Positions 34,181 through 42,790 of a stretch of DNA of 64,000 nt are shown piece by piece. Source of the stretch: Pseudomonadales bacterium. Lineage in GTDB: Bacteria; Pseudomonadota; Gammaproteobacteria; Pseudomonadales; Azotimanducaceae. How positions within the stretch are numbered: position 1 is the first letter of the stretch; each line of letters starts with the position of its first letter. Location of the stretch: positions 992,001 to 1,056,000 of the forward strand of contig JANQPF010000009.1 in the NCBI GenBank assembly GCA_028285415.1, given 5' to 3'. Both the position numbers and the translations under genes were made by a program. The notes beneath the pieces were generated by a model, which searched no databases, had not been told where the DNA came from, and worked only from the letters and a program-made list of their open reading frames with translations.

Positions 34181-34774
34181 CGCAATCACCAGGAGGAATA
34201 GACCGAGCAGCAGGCGCGGATCGCCGAGGTAAATTTGCGTCTCGATGGGAAACGCAACGGTTTTGTCGAGCGCCGCCATCTTGAATTCATGCCGATCCGA
34301 CATGTCCGGATGCGTGATGATGTCCATGAACGTGCGCCGGCTGCGGTAGCGCATGAAAGCGCCCATGTCCCAGGCCTCGGGCCGAAAGACCGTGTTCATA
34401 CCGACGAGGTCCATCGCGCCGAATACGGCACCACCCGCGGTTGTCGGATGACAAGCGCGGCGGAAGAGCTGCGCGTACATGTGCTCCATGTAGATGTCCA
34501 TGAGATCCTGCGCGCTGGCGCCCGGTACCGCACCCGGCATGTCGGGCGGATCGTCCGCGTAGTCAACGACGTTCACCATCAGAAACTGGCGGCCGGTGTC
34601 GTTTTCGAGAAACGTACGCAGCCGTTCCAGATTCATGGCGCCGCCGCTCCCGGTGTCCATGCGGCTCAGATACTCGTCGATTTCCGCATCAGAAAGCGGT
34701 CCGCCGAAGTCCGTATACCAGAAGGTGAACAGCGCCCAGAGCGCAACGCAGATACCCCAGCTGAGCTTGCGCAC
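34148..34774 (-). CDS. Unknown membrane-anchored protein with transmembrane helices at both ends
   Basis: A 208-residue protein with one hydrophobic helix at residues 6-20 (WGICVALWALFTFWY) and one at about 184-201 (LLLGLFLLVIALLLDRLF). Between them is a soluble domain of about 160 residues with NLERLRTFLENDTGRQFLMVNVVDYAD, the histidine-containing RACHPTTAGG and YRSRRTFMDIITHPDMSDRHEFKMAAL. I do not recognise the family. The middle domain has the look of a small alpha/beta fold resembling DUF1330/dabb-like ferredoxin proteins, but this is only an impression. It converges with and overlaps the transporter gene, and lies 2 bp downstream of a GST gene. Confidence 0.6.
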   Translation of the reverse strand: MRKLSWGICVALWALFTFWYTDFGGPLSDAEIDEYLSRMDTGSGGAMNLERLRTFLENDTGRQFLMVNVVDYADDPPDMPGAVPGASAQDLMDIYMEHMYAQLFRRACHPTTAGGAVFGAMDLVGMNTVFRPEAWDMGAFMRYRSRRTFMDIITHPDMSDRHEFKMAALDKTVAFPIETQIYLGDPRLLLGLFLLVIALLLDRLFSRR

Positions 34775-34776
34775 GC

Positions 34777-35529
34777 TCAGCCCCCAAGCTCAGCGAGCTT
34801 ACTCTTGAGCGCCTTGAGCGCGCTGATGTTCGCGTTCTTGATTGTCTCCATGGCCGGCGCTTCCACGCTGATGTCACCCAGCTCGGCCAGCACCGTGTGC
34901 ACGGTGTCGTGTTCGCGGACCTGTTTCATCGTCTCGAGCCAGCCCATGACGTTGGGGAAGTCGCCGAAGTCGTAAACGTTTGTGAACCCCGCCTGCAGCT
35001 GACCAATCTCGACGTAGGCCGCAAAGTCGGCGATGCTGAGGTGCTCACCCGTAAGGTACGTGTTGCCCTCCAGCCAGCCGCCGTTCAGCGCCTTCAGCGC
35101 GCTGGTGAGCGTCGCCCGCGCCTGATCCTGGAACGCCTGGGGGATATCGAGATCTTTGCGGATTTTCGGTGCCACCAGACCAACGGATGCGTCACGCACG
35201 TTGCGGTGATGGAAGTTGAGATACCAGTCGACCTTCGCTCGCGCCTGAGGCTCGCCCGGATAAACGTCTTCCCAGCCGTGCTTGTTGCAGAGATACGCCA
35301 TGATGGCGTGGGCCTCTCCGAGCGTGAAGCCGTTCGCTTCTTCGATCGTCGGGATGGTTCCAGCGGGATTTTTTGCGAGAAACGCCGGGTTGCGGCTGCC
35401 GTTGTCCCCCTTGGATCCCGGGTTGGTCAGGATCATCTCGAAAGGTTCGCTTTTGTAGAGCATCAGCCACATGACCGCACGGACCGGCTGTGAAAACGGC
35501 ACTCCATAGAGTTTCAGCGTATCGCTCAT
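34777..35529 (-). CDS. Glutathione S-transferase family protein
   Basis: A 250-residue GST from ATG 35529, which has GGGGGGA 4 bases upstream; a 9-residue extension from an earlier start lacks support. The thioredoxin fold starts LKLYGVPFSQPVRAVMWLMLYKSEPFEMIL. AGTIPTIEEANGFTLGEAHAIMAYLC supplies the cis-Pro and the Glu-x-x-Ala glutathione site. The C-terminal helical domain includes LTGEHLSIADFAAYVE, the N-capping box. It conjugates or reduces an unknown substrate with glutathione. It is transcribed away from the selenoprotein gene and lies upstream of the 34148-34774 gene by 2 bp. Confidence 0.88.
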   Translation of the reverse strand: MSDTLKLYGVPFSQPVRAVMWLMLYKSEPFEMILTNPGSKGDNGSRNPAFLAKNPAGTIPTIEEANGFTLGEAHAIMAYLCNKHGWEDVYPGEPQARAKVDWYLNFHHRNVRDASVGLVAPKIRKDLDIPQAFQDQARATLTSALKALNGGWLEGNTYLTGEHLSIADFAAYVEIGQLQAGFTNVYDFGDFPNVMGWLETMKQVREHDTVHTVLAELGDISVEAPAMETIKNANISALKALKSKLAELGG

Positions 35530-35604
35530 GATTTCCCCCCTGATTCGAGCCGGCAATTATACGCACAAAGCATGCTAGGCTGTGTGCGACGACCAGGAGG
35601 ATCC

Positions 35605-36135
35605 ATGGCACGAATCAGACTCATGACCGACGACGAGCTACCCGCAGAAAGGCTGGAGCAGGTTCAAGGGGTCGAAGCATCAGGCGCTGACGCGTCGGTA
35701 CTGCGGGCAGTGGCACACCTCCCTGACATGTTCGACGCCTACTTCTCCTTTTACTATCCGGCGCATCAGGCTGGCATCGTCGAGCCCGATCTGAAAGAGC
35801 TCGTGCGGCTGAAAATCGCCCGGCTGAACGACTGCTTCACGTGACTCAATGCGCGATTTCCATCGGCGATGGAAAACGGACTGACCGAAGCGAAGATTTC
35901 CGAATTGGATACGCCGAGCAATTCTTACAGCAAGCGCGAAAGGCTGGCGCTGGAATACGCCGAACGATTGGCGGTAGACCACCACAACATCGACGACGCG
36001 TTTTTCGCGCGCCTGCATGACGTATTCAACGACGCCGAGGTGCTCGAGCTCGGCATGATGATCGGTCAGTACATCGGCTTCGGGCGTCTCTTGAAAGTAC
36101 TGGACCTCGAACCGAAATACTGTCCCACCGAATAG
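35605..36135 (+). CDS. Candidate selenoprotein: AhpD/carboxymuconolactone-decarboxylase-like with CxxU
   Basis: ATG 35605 (AGGAGG ribosome binding site at 35594-35599) opens a frame that meets TGA at codon 80 (35842-35844) and continues without interruption to TAG 36133-36135, giving 176 residues if the TGA is read. The context is LNDCFT-(TGA)-LNARF. In this alpha-helical family two redox cysteines form CxxC, and the TGA occupies the second one (Cys77, Sec80). Downstream sequence LALEYAERLAVDHHNIDDAFFARLHDVFND and VLELGMMIGQYIGFGRL is plainly the second half of the same domain. A perfect hairpin follows 12 nt after TGA (listed separately). The protein may be a thiol/selenol peroxidase-like reductase. 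Confidence 0.8.
35857..35875 (+). promoter_or_regulatory. Candidate bacterial SECIS hairpin downstream of the in-frame TGA
   Basis: TTTCCATC (35857-35864), loop GGC (35865-35867), GATGGAAA (35868-35875): an 8-bp perfect stem with a tri-nucleotide loop. It starts 12 nt after the TGA codon, and the apical G lies 21 nt from it. Known bacterial SECIS elements recognised by SelB lie within roughly this distance and carry G in a small apical loop. It lies inside the coding frame, as bacterial SECIS elements do. Confidence 0.75.
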
Positions 36136-36142
36136 TCGGGAC

Positions 36143-37468
36143 CTACTCCTTCGACATCAAATAGGCTGCCACCGCATCGTATGCGGGGAGCGAAGTGGGG
36201 TCTATGGCGCTGTTTTTAGCCGTGGGATACGACGCCAGACGCACAATGACCATCTCGGCAGTGGGATCGACGTAAATCGTCTGCCCATGTACGCCACGAG
36301 CGGCAAACGCGCCATTCGGGTTATGCAGAACCCACCACATGCTGCGATAGCTGCCACCTGCAAGCGTTGTGAATCCACCCCTGGCAAAGGCATCCTTGTC
36401 TCCACCGCGTCTGATCCTCTCGACCACTCTCGCGGGGAAGATCTGTTCACCGCGCAACTTGCCAGCGTTCAGCATTAGCAGTCCGATTCGGCCGAGATCA
36501 CGCAAACCAGCGCTCAGACCACCTCCCGCAAAAGGCGTACCTCTACCATCAACCGTCATGTAGGCGTCCTGCTCAGCACCTATGCGGCGCCAGATGCGCT
36601 CGCTCAAAAACTCGGTGACCTCTTTGCCCGCGACCCTGGATATCACCCAGCCAAGCGCATCGGAATTGACGGTTTTGTAGCCGAAGGCTAATCCGTGCTC
36701 ACCCTCCTTGCGCACTGTCTGCAGATATTCGAAATAGCCATCCGGGCCTACGTAGTCCAGCGCCTTCGGCAATGGGCTGGCCGCTGCCGAATAACGCCAG
36801 ATATCTGCTTCCGGATCCGCATAATCTTCGCTGTAGTCGAGCGAAGTCGTCATATCCATCAATTGGCGAACGGTGGCAGTGCCAAACGCACTGTCCGACA
36901 GCTCTGGGATAATTGTGCTGACGCGAGCTTGTTCATCCAGCTGTCCCTCAACCACCAGGATTTCTGCCAGCAATCCAGTGAGCGATTTCGTCATCGACAT
37001 CGCAGCATGTTTCGCGGTCTCATCGAGACAACCAAAGTATCGTTCATAGACGACAGCACCCTTGTGGAGGATGAGCAGGCCGTCTGTGTAGTTGACGAAG
37101 AAAGCCTCCTGCCAGGTCATCAGCTCGCTGCCGCCGAGCGGTACGAAGGTCACCTTATCGATCGCCGCCTCGTCGAGCTCATAGGGCAATGGCTCCGGGG
37201 CACCCAGACCGCGACTGACCTCCTCCGTCGGCAGAAATTCCCGCAGATGACACACGGACCAGCGCAGCTTGGGGAAACTGAAGTAGTTGGCGTCCGGTTG
37301 CGTGATGAGCCGCTCCGCCCGCGGTGGGAAACCTTCCATCCACCCCATCACCCGAGGATCCGACTCACGCGAGGATAACGGACTGCTGTCAGAGGCCGAC
37401 TGCGCGGCTGCGGAGGCTGCCACCAATAGACAACTCCATGAAAGCGTTCTGCAAATCGAAGAAAGCAC
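36143..37468 (-). CDS. Serine hydrolase of the beta-lactamase (class C/PBP-like) family
   Basis: A protein of about 441 residues. The nucleophile motif SxxK is SMTK (AAMSMTKSLTGLLAEIL). A signal peptide (SCLLVAASAAAQS) precedes the mature region. The second motif Tyr is probably in LDYSEDYAD/WRYSAA. VHGQTIYVDP close to the end corresponds to the third (KTG-like, here HGQ) box. The start is placed at GTG 37468, which follows GGAGG by 5-6 bases; the longer frame upstream adds five residues. Family members act as esterases, DD-peptidases or lactamases in the periplasm; the exact activity is unknown. It overlaps nothing and diverges from the carotenoid oxygenase gene. Confidence 0.82.
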   Translation of the reverse strand: MLSSICRTLSWSCLLVAASAAAQSASDSSPLSSRESDPRVMGWMEGFPPRAERLITQPDANYFSFPKLRWSVCHLREFLPTEEVSRGLGAPEPLPYELDEAAIDKVTFVPLGGSELMTWQEAFFVNYTDGLLILHKGAVVYERYFGCLDETAKHAAMSMTKSLTGLLAEILVVEGQLDEQARVSTIIPELSDSAFGTATVRQLMDMTTSLDYSEDYADPEADIWRYSAAASPLPKALDYVGPDGYFEYLQTVRKEGEHGLAFGYKTVNSDALGWVISRVAGKEVTEFLSERIWRRIGAEQDAYMTVDGRGTPFAGGGLSAGLRDLGRIGLLMLNAGKLRGEQIFPARVVERIRRGGDKDAFARGGFTTLAGGSYRSMWWVLHNPNGAFAARGVHGQTIYVDPTAEMVIVRLASYPTAKNSAIDPTSLPAYDAVAAYLMSKE

Positions 37469-37588
37469 AGCAACCTCCACCACCGGAATCCAAGAGATGC
37501 TACGGGCATGCGCGTGAACTGCGCATCAACTTGCGGGGCACTTTGCGATCATGCCACGATGCTCTCTGAGATGTGACAAGAGGAAGCG

Positions 37589-39061
37589 ATGGAGACCAGC
37601 CTCATTGCCGACATTCGCGGCGATCTACCCGAAGACGACGATCACCCCTACCGCAGCGGGCCCTGGCAGCCGAACACGCGCGAGTACAACGTCATCGAGC
37701 CTGAGATCACGGGTGATCTGCCGGACGATCTTTGCGGCATCTACATTCGCAACACAGAAAATCCGCTGCATCACGCGCTGGGCCGTTATCACCCTTTCGA
37801 CGGTGACGGCATGCTGCACAGCGTCTACTTCGACAGCGGCTATGTGGAATACCGCAATCGTTTCATCCGTACCGACGGTTTCGAGGCGGAGCTCGCGGCA
37901 GGTGAGCCCTTATGGGCCGGACTACGCGAGAGCCCGGAAAAGTCGCTCCGCGACGGTTGGGGCGCACGCACGCGCCTGAAGGACGCATCGAGCACCGACG
38001 TGGTCGTGCACAACGGTGTGGCGGCGACGAGCTTCTATCAATGCGGTGAAATCTACGAGCTGGATCCGCGCACGCTCGAGGGCAAAGGCAAAGCCGGGTG
38101 GGTCAACGAGGTGACCCCGGGATGGGGCGTGTCTGCACACACCAAGGTCGATGAGGCCACCGGCGAGATGCTCTTTTTCAACTACGGCAAAGCCGCGCCT
38201 TACATGCACTACGGCGTCGTGGACGCCGACGGCAAGCTGGTGCACTACATTCCGATTGAGCTGCCGGGCCCGCGCCTGCCCCACGACATGGCGTTTACCG
38301 ACAACTACGCGATCTTGAACGACTTACCACTCTTCTGGGATCCGGATGCGCTCAAACACAACGCCCACGCGGTGCGCTTCTTCCCGGAGCTGCCGAGCCG
38401 CTTCGGCATCGTGCCGCGCCGAGGTCACCCGGATGACGTCGTGTGGTTCGATGCCAAACCGACCTACGTGCTGCACTGGATCAACGCCTATGAGGACGGC
38501 GACGAGGTTGTCCTCGACGGCTACACCCAGGACCCACGCCGCGGCAAACGCACGAAAAGTCTACCCGAAAGCCTCACCCCCTTTGCCATGCTCGATATCA
38601 ACGCCATCGGTGCGCATGCTTACCGCTGGCGATTCAACCTGAAAACCGGCGCGGTCAGCGAAGGTCCGCTGGAAGACGGCCTATCGGAGTTCGGCATGAT
38701 CAATCCGAGCGTCGCGGGCAAACCCTACCGCTACGCGTGGCAGATGACCGCCAAGCCCGGCTGGTTCCTGTTCGACGGCATCAGCCGGCTCGACGTCGAG
38801 ACGGGTACCACGCAGCACTATCAATTCCCCGACGGGGTATACGCCAGCGAAGCGCCAATGGCACCGCGCCAGGGCAGCACGGCCGAGGATGACGGTTACG
38901 TGGTGACGCTCGTTACCGACATGAACGAGAACCGCTCAGCTTGTCTGGTCTTCGACGCCAGCGACGTGAGTGCCGGGCCCATGGCCAGCATTGCCCTGCC
39001 CCAGCGGGTCTGCGTCGGCACGCATTCCTATTGGGCGGACCAACGCCTGCTGCGAGGTTAA
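37589..39061 (+). CDS. Carotenoid cleavage oxygenase family protein
   Basis: A 490-residue enzyme with the seven-bladed propeller organisation of the RPE65/carotenoid oxygenase family. The four Fe-ligand histidines are visible in order: GWGVSAHTKVD, LPHDMAFTDN, YVLHWINAYE and CVGTHSYW near the C-terminus. IRNTENPLHHALGRYHPFDGDGMLH is the typical N-terminal signature. It cleaves a double bond of a carotenoid, lignostilbene or similar polyene using O2 in the cytoplasm or at the membrane. The ribosome binding site is AGAGGAAG. Its 3' end overlaps the convergent deazaflavin oxidoreductase gene by 4 bp. Confidence 0.88.
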   Translation: METSLIADIRGDLPEDDDHPYRSGPWQPNTREYNVIEPEITGDLPDDLCGIYIRNTENPLHHALGRYHPFDGDGMLHSVYFDSGYVEYRNRFIRTDGFEAELAAGEPLWAGLRESPEKSLRDGWGARTRLKDASSTDVVVHNGVAATSFYQCGEIYELDPRTLEGKGKAGWVNEVTPGWGVSAHTKVDEATGEMLFFNYGKAAPYMHYGVVDADGKLVHYIPIELPGPRLPHDMAFTDNYAILNDLPLFWDPDALKHNAHAVRFFPELPSRFGIVPRRGHPDDVVWFDAKPTYVLHWINAYEDGDEVVLDGYTQDPRRGKRTKSLPESLTPFAMLDINAIGAHAYRWRFNLKTGAVSEGPLEDGLSEFGMINPSVAGKPYRYAWQMTAKPGWFLFDGISRLDVETGTTQHYQFPDGVYASEAPMAPRQGSTAEDDGYVVTLVTDMNENRSACLVFDASDVSAGPMASIALPQRVCVGTHSYWADQRLLRG

Positions 39062-39492
39062 GCCGGCTCGGCGATAAAAACGGGGATCTTGCGCGACGTT
39101 TTCGCCTTGTACTCATCGTAGGTCGGGAAGGCTTCGACACTGGCCGCCCAGAGCTTCTCCCGTTCGGCGTCGTCCTCGACTTCACGAGCCCGCATTTTCG
39201 TCACAACCGTTGCATCGCGGATCTCAACGTCGGGGTTGGCCCTCAGGTTGTAGACCCAGACCGGATTTTTGGGCTGACCGCCCATCGACCCGACCAGCAC
39301 GTAGCTGTCGTCGACCTTGACGCGCATGAGCGGAATCTTGCGGATGGCGCCGCTTTTGTTGCCCATGTGGGTGACGATGATGCACGGCAGGCCGGTATCC
39401 AGAAGCGTGGTGCCCTCGGTGCCGCCGCTGCCCTCATAAAGCTCAACCTGCTCGCGCACCCAGTCCAGCGTGGGTGGAATGTATTCAGCCAT
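39058..39492 (-). CDS. Deazaflavin (F420)-dependent nitroreductase-like (DDN) family protein
   Basis: A 144-residue split-barrel protein with CIIVTHMGNKSGAIRKIPLMRVKVDDSYVLVGSMGGQPKNPVWVYNLRANPDVEIRD. This is the standard core of the DDN/nitroreductase family, in which the F420 or related cofactor binds along the barrel. No signal peptide is seen. Proteins in this family use F420H2 in mycobacteria, while many proteobacterial members may bind FMN or other cofactors. Together with the LLM oxidoreductase at 18126 it hints at an F420 system in this genome, but no F420 biosynthesis gene is in the window. Confidence 0.85.
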   Translation of the reverse strand: MAEYIPPTLDWVREQVELYEGSGGTEGTTLLDTGLPCIIVTHMGNKSGAIRKIPLMRVKVDDSYVLVGSMGGQPKNPVWVYNLRANPDVEIRDATVVTKMRAREVEDDAEREKLWAASVEAFPTYDEYKAKTSRKIPVFIAEPA

Positions 39493-39604
39493 GACGTCTC
39501 CCGGAAATGTTTCAGCCCGGCAAGCATGCGGGCCAAAATTGATGTTTACAAGGCCGGCCCCTGACCCGCTACAATTTTGCTCGACAACGAGGGGAGAGAT
39601 CTGC

Positions 39605-40561
39605 GTGCGATACTACCTGCCAGCGCTCGCGGCGCTGTTGTTCTGGTCCTGCACGGCACAGGCCGTGGAAACCTACGCGGAACGGCTGGGCTGGCCCACC
39701 GGCAGCCGTGTGCTGATCCTGCACGTCGACGACGCGGGTATGTCGGCAGAATCGAACGCCGGCACCATCAGCGCCGTCGAGGACGGCGCCGCCAATTCGT
39801 TCAGCGTCATGATGCCAACCCCGTGGGTGCCGCAGATCGTGGAATACATCGAAAAGAATCCCGACGCGGATGCGGGACTGCACCTGACACTCAATGCCGA
39901 GTGGGCCCACTATCGCTGGGGACCGCTGGCCGGCAAGCCCATGGTCCCCGGCCTGGTCGATCGTCAGGGCGCCATGTGGCACAACGTCGCCGACGTTGTG
40001 GAGCACGCATCACCCGAAGAGGTGGCTGCGGAGATTGCAGCCCAGCTGGAACGGGCTTTGACGATGGGCTTTCAACCCACGCACCTCGATTCCCACATGG
40101 GCACACTCTTCGCCACCCCTGAGTTTCTTGCCGCCTACATGCAGCTTGGCATCGAAAACGACATTCCCATCATGTTTCCCGGCGGCCACAACTTTCATGC
40201 ACGCCAGCTCTACGGGGAACGCGCCGGAGGCGAGGCGCTGGCGGCGGGGAAGATGCTCTGGCAGGCAGGCCTGCCGGTGCTCGATGATCTGCACAACACG
40301 AGCTACGGCTGGGCCAGAGGAGACAAGGTGCCCAACTACGTGGCGGCAATCCGCGCTCTCAAACCCGGGGTCACGATGATGATCATGCATTGCACGGGAC
40401 CCGCGGCCCACTTCAACCTCATCTCGGGCTCCGGGCCTTCCCGCGTCGGCGATCTGGAGGCCATGCTGTCTCCCGACGTCAAACAGGCGCTCGTCGACGA
40501 GAACATCATCATGACCACATGGCGCGAGCTGCATACCCGCCGCAAGGCCGTCGAGGAGTAA
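39605..40561 (+). CDS. ChbG/YdjC-like carbohydrate deacetylase, secreted
   Basis: A 318-residue protein starting at GTG 39605, with GGGAGAG upstream. The signal peptide is PALAALLFWSCTAQA. The catalytic region has VLILHVDDAGMSAESNAG (the DD motif of YdjC-like enzymes), ADAGLHLTL, GFQPTHLDSHMG (HxDxH metal site) and VTMMIMHC near the end. YdjC-like enzymes deacetylate acetylated sugars such as diacetylchitobiose or N-acetylglucosamine derivatives using divalent metal. It should work in the periplasm. The CoA transferase gene follows at 40564, two bases after its stop codon. Confidence 0.85.
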   Translation: MRYYLPALAALLFWSCTAQAVETYAERLGWPTGSRVLILHVDDAGMSAESNAGTISAVEDGAANSFSVMMPTPWVPQIVEYIEKNPDADAGLHLTLNAEWAHYRWGPLAGKPMVPGLVDRQGAMWHNVADVVEHASPEEVAAEIAAQLERALTMGFQPTHLDSHMGTLFATPEFLAAYMQLGIENDIPIMFPGGHNFHARQLYGERAGGEALAAGKMLWQAGLPVLDDLHNTSYGWARGDKVPNYVAAIRALKPGVTMMIMHCTGPAAHFNLISGSGPSRVGDLEAMLSPDVKQALVDENIIMTTWRELHTRRKAVEE

Positions 40562-40563
40562 CC

Positions 40564-41787
40564 ATGGAGAAATCCGTCTTTTATCAACACGCACGCAGCG
40601 ACATCGCCGGACCCTTGAGCGGCGTTACCGTCGTAGAAGCGACCACCACGTGGGCGGGCCCAATGGCCGCGTGCGTGCTTGCCGACTTTGGCGCTCGCGT
40701 CATCAAGCTCGAGCTGCCCGACGGTGAGGTTGCCCGGATGCTGCCGCCCCAGATACCCGATTCATCGCTCACCGTCGCCAACGAAACGGTCAACAGGAAC
40801 AAGGAGTCGCTGACCCTGGACTTGCGTCAGCCTGAAGGACGCGACGTTGCGCTCAAGCTCGCCGCCGCCGCAGATATTTTCATCGAAAACTTCCGCCCCG
40901 GAACGCTGGCCGGGTGGGGCCTGGGTTATGACGACCTCAAAGCCGCTAATGACAAGATTGTCTACGTCAGCATCAGCGGCTTTGGCCAGTTTGGTCCGCT
41001 GAGTGATCGCGTTGGCTACGACCCCCTCGCACAGAACTATTCGGGGTGGGCGTCGATGAACGGGGAGCCGGAGGGTGGGCCGGTGAAAGCACCCACCTTC
41101 CTCGGCGACGATTTAGCCGGATTGCACGGCGCGCTCGGCGCCATGGCCGCGCTGCGGCACCGCGATCACACCGGCGAGGGTCAACATGTGGACATTGCGC
41201 TGGTCGACAGCATCGTCTTTCAGAGCAACGGCCTCGCCACGATGGGCGCCCTCGGCATTACCCCGCAGCGTATGGGTAACCAGTTTGCGATCGCCGCGCC
41301 CGTCAACAACTACGCCTGTACCGACGGCAACGTTTTTGCCGGGGTGCTGCTCGACTCCCACTGGCAGGTACTCGCCCGGGAGCTCGAGCGTGAAGATCTC
41401 GGCAACATGACCGCGGTGGATCGCATCCAGGGGCGGGACACGGTGGATCCACTCCTGGCCGAATATTGCCGGACGCGCACGGTCGCCGAGGTTGTGGAGC
41501 GGTTTGCCGAGCTGGGGCTGCCTGCCACGCGGGTCAACGCACCCGAGGATCTGCAGAACGAAGCGCACATCGGGGTCCGTGACATGCTCATCGACACCGA
41601 GCTCAGCCACGGCGCCAGCGTGCCTCTGGTGGGTCCGGCAGCGAAGTTCTCCCGCACGCCCACCACCATCAGACACCGCGCTCCCACGCTCGGTGAACAC
41701 AACGCCACCATCCTCGACGAGCTCGGTATCAGCGCGGAAGAGCAGGCGCGCATGATGGATCTTGGCATCATCGGTCAGCCCGGGTGA
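40564..41787 (+). CDS. CaiB/BaiF-type CoA transferase
   Basis: A 407-residue family III CoA transferase. PLSGVTVVEATTTWAGPMAACVLADFGARVIKLELPDGEVAR opens the domain and EGQHVDIALVDSIVFQSN carries the catalytic Asp region. FIENFRPGTLAGWGLGYDDL is also typical. It moves CoA between an acyl-CoA and a carboxylate. The ATG 40564 lies 5 bases after GAGGAG and 2 bases after the deacetylase stop. A dioxygenase follows 31 bp later. The specific acid (e.g. carnitine-like, bile acid, aromatic) cannot be read. Confidence 0.9.
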   Translation: MEKSVFYQHARSDIAGPLSGVTVVEATTTWAGPMAACVLADFGARVIKLELPDGEVARMLPPQIPDSSLTVANETVNRNKESLTLDLRQPEGRDVALKLAAAADIFIENFRPGTLAGWGLGYDDLKAANDKIVYVSISGFGQFGPLSDRVGYDPLAQNYSGWASMNGEPEGGPVKAPTFLGDDLAGLHGALGAMAALRHRDHTGEGQHVDIALVDSIVFQSNGLATMGALGITPQRMGNQFAIAAPVNNYACTDGNVFAGVLLDSHWQVLARELEREDLGNMTAVDRIQGRDTVDPLLAEYCRTRTVAEVVERFAELGLPATRVNAPEDLQNEAHIGVRDMLIDTELSHGASVPLVGPAAKFSRTPTTIRHRAPTLGEHNATILDELGISAEEQARMMDLGIIGQPG

Positions 41788-41818
41788 TAAGATGACCGTC
41801 TGAGGAAGGAGACGCCGC

Positions 41819-42748
41819 ATGATCACGATCACGCCAATCCCGGAGAAGGATTTCGGGGCCACGGTTACAGGCGTCAGGCTGAACGCACTCGACGACGCCG
41901 ACTTTGCCGAGATCAAAACGGCATTTCTCGAGTTCGGCTTTCTGATTTTCCCCGATCAGCACCTGACCGAGGCAGAGAACATAGCGTTTGGAGAACGGTT
42001 CGGCAATCTCGAGTTCGGCGCCCTGCCGATGTCGAATCAAGGCGAGGATCGTAAGGTCTTCGATCTCCAGACTCAGCGTATGCGCACCAACGTCGGTAAC
42101 GAGGCCTGGCACACCGACTCGACCTATATGCCCATCAGCTCCAAGTGCGCCATGCTGTCCGCAGTTGTCGTTCCGGAGGAAGGCGGTGAAACGGAGCTTG
42201 CCGACGCGCGTGCCGCCTACGATTCGCTGGATGAGAAGACCCGGGTGCGCATTGAGCACCTGAGCGCGTATCACTCCACGCAGTATTCCCAGGCGAACGA
42301 CATCGGCGATTTCCCGGCTGCTGCGCCCGACACGATCTACCACGGAGAAGCGTACCTGCGACCGCTCGTCAAAGTGCACCCGGAAACCGGCCGCAAGAAC
42401 CTCTTTGTCGGGCGCCATGCGTTCGGCATCCCGGGTCTCACGCGCGAGGACAGCCGGGCGCTCCTGAACGAGCTCGTCGAGTTCATCGTTTCTGCACCCC
42501 GGCGTGTCTATTCGCACCGGTGGCAACCGGGCGAGACGATCATCTGGGACAACCGGGCGCTGCTTCACCGCGCACGGCCCTATGACTACGCTCAGCCGCG
42601 CGTGCTGATCGGCACGCGGATTGCGGGAGAGCCCGAGAGTGAGCTTGCGTACTACCCGGACGACCGGGAAGCGGCAGGCGGACGCGCGGCGCTCGCGGCG
42701 GAGCTCGACTGCCTGCGTAAAGAAACGGCGGGCAAGAGGTATGGCTGA
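41819..42748 (+). CDS. TauD/TfdA-family dioxygenase, second copy
   Basis: A 309-residue Fe(II)/2-oxoglutarate enzyme closely similar in organisation to the gene at 26523-27449. GNEAWHTDSTYMPISS gives the HxD motif and IIWDNRALLHRARPYDY the distal His and the following Arg. It starts at ATG 41819, with AGGAAGGAG upstream. As last gene of the deacetylase-CaiB-TauD run it may oxidise an acid activated by the CoA transferase, or act separately. The 42751-42783 hairpin closes the unit. Confidence 0.88.
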   Translation: MITITPIPEKDFGATVTGVRLNALDDADFAEIKTAFLEFGFLIFPDQHLTEAENIAFGERFGNLEFGALPMSNQGEDRKVFDLQTQRMRTNVGNEAWHTDSTYMPISSKCAMLSAVVVPEEGGETELADARAAYDSLDEKTRVRIEHLSAYHSTQYSQANDIGDFPAAAPDTIYHGEAYLRPLVKVHPETGRKNLFVGRHAFGIPGLTREDSRALLNELVEFIVSAPRRVYSHRWQPGETIIWDNRALLHRARPYDYAQPRVLIGTRIAGEPESELAYYPDDREAAGGRAALAAELDCLRKETAGKRYG

Positions 42749-42750
42749 GC

Positions 42751-42783
42751 GGGGACAGGCTCGTCGCAACGAGCGCTGTCCCC
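42751..42783. terminator. Strong inverted repeat between convergent genes (probable bidirectional terminator)
   Basis: GGGGACAG then GCTCG (42751-42763), loop TCGCAA, CGAGC, one unpaired G, and CTGTCCCC (42776-42783). The stem has 13 base pairs with a single bulge. It lies between the TauD gene stop (42748) and the stop of the minus-strand Tyr/Pro-rich gene (42791). No T-run follows on either strand, so termination may need other factors. Confidence 0.5.
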
Positions 42784-42790
42784 CTGCGAA

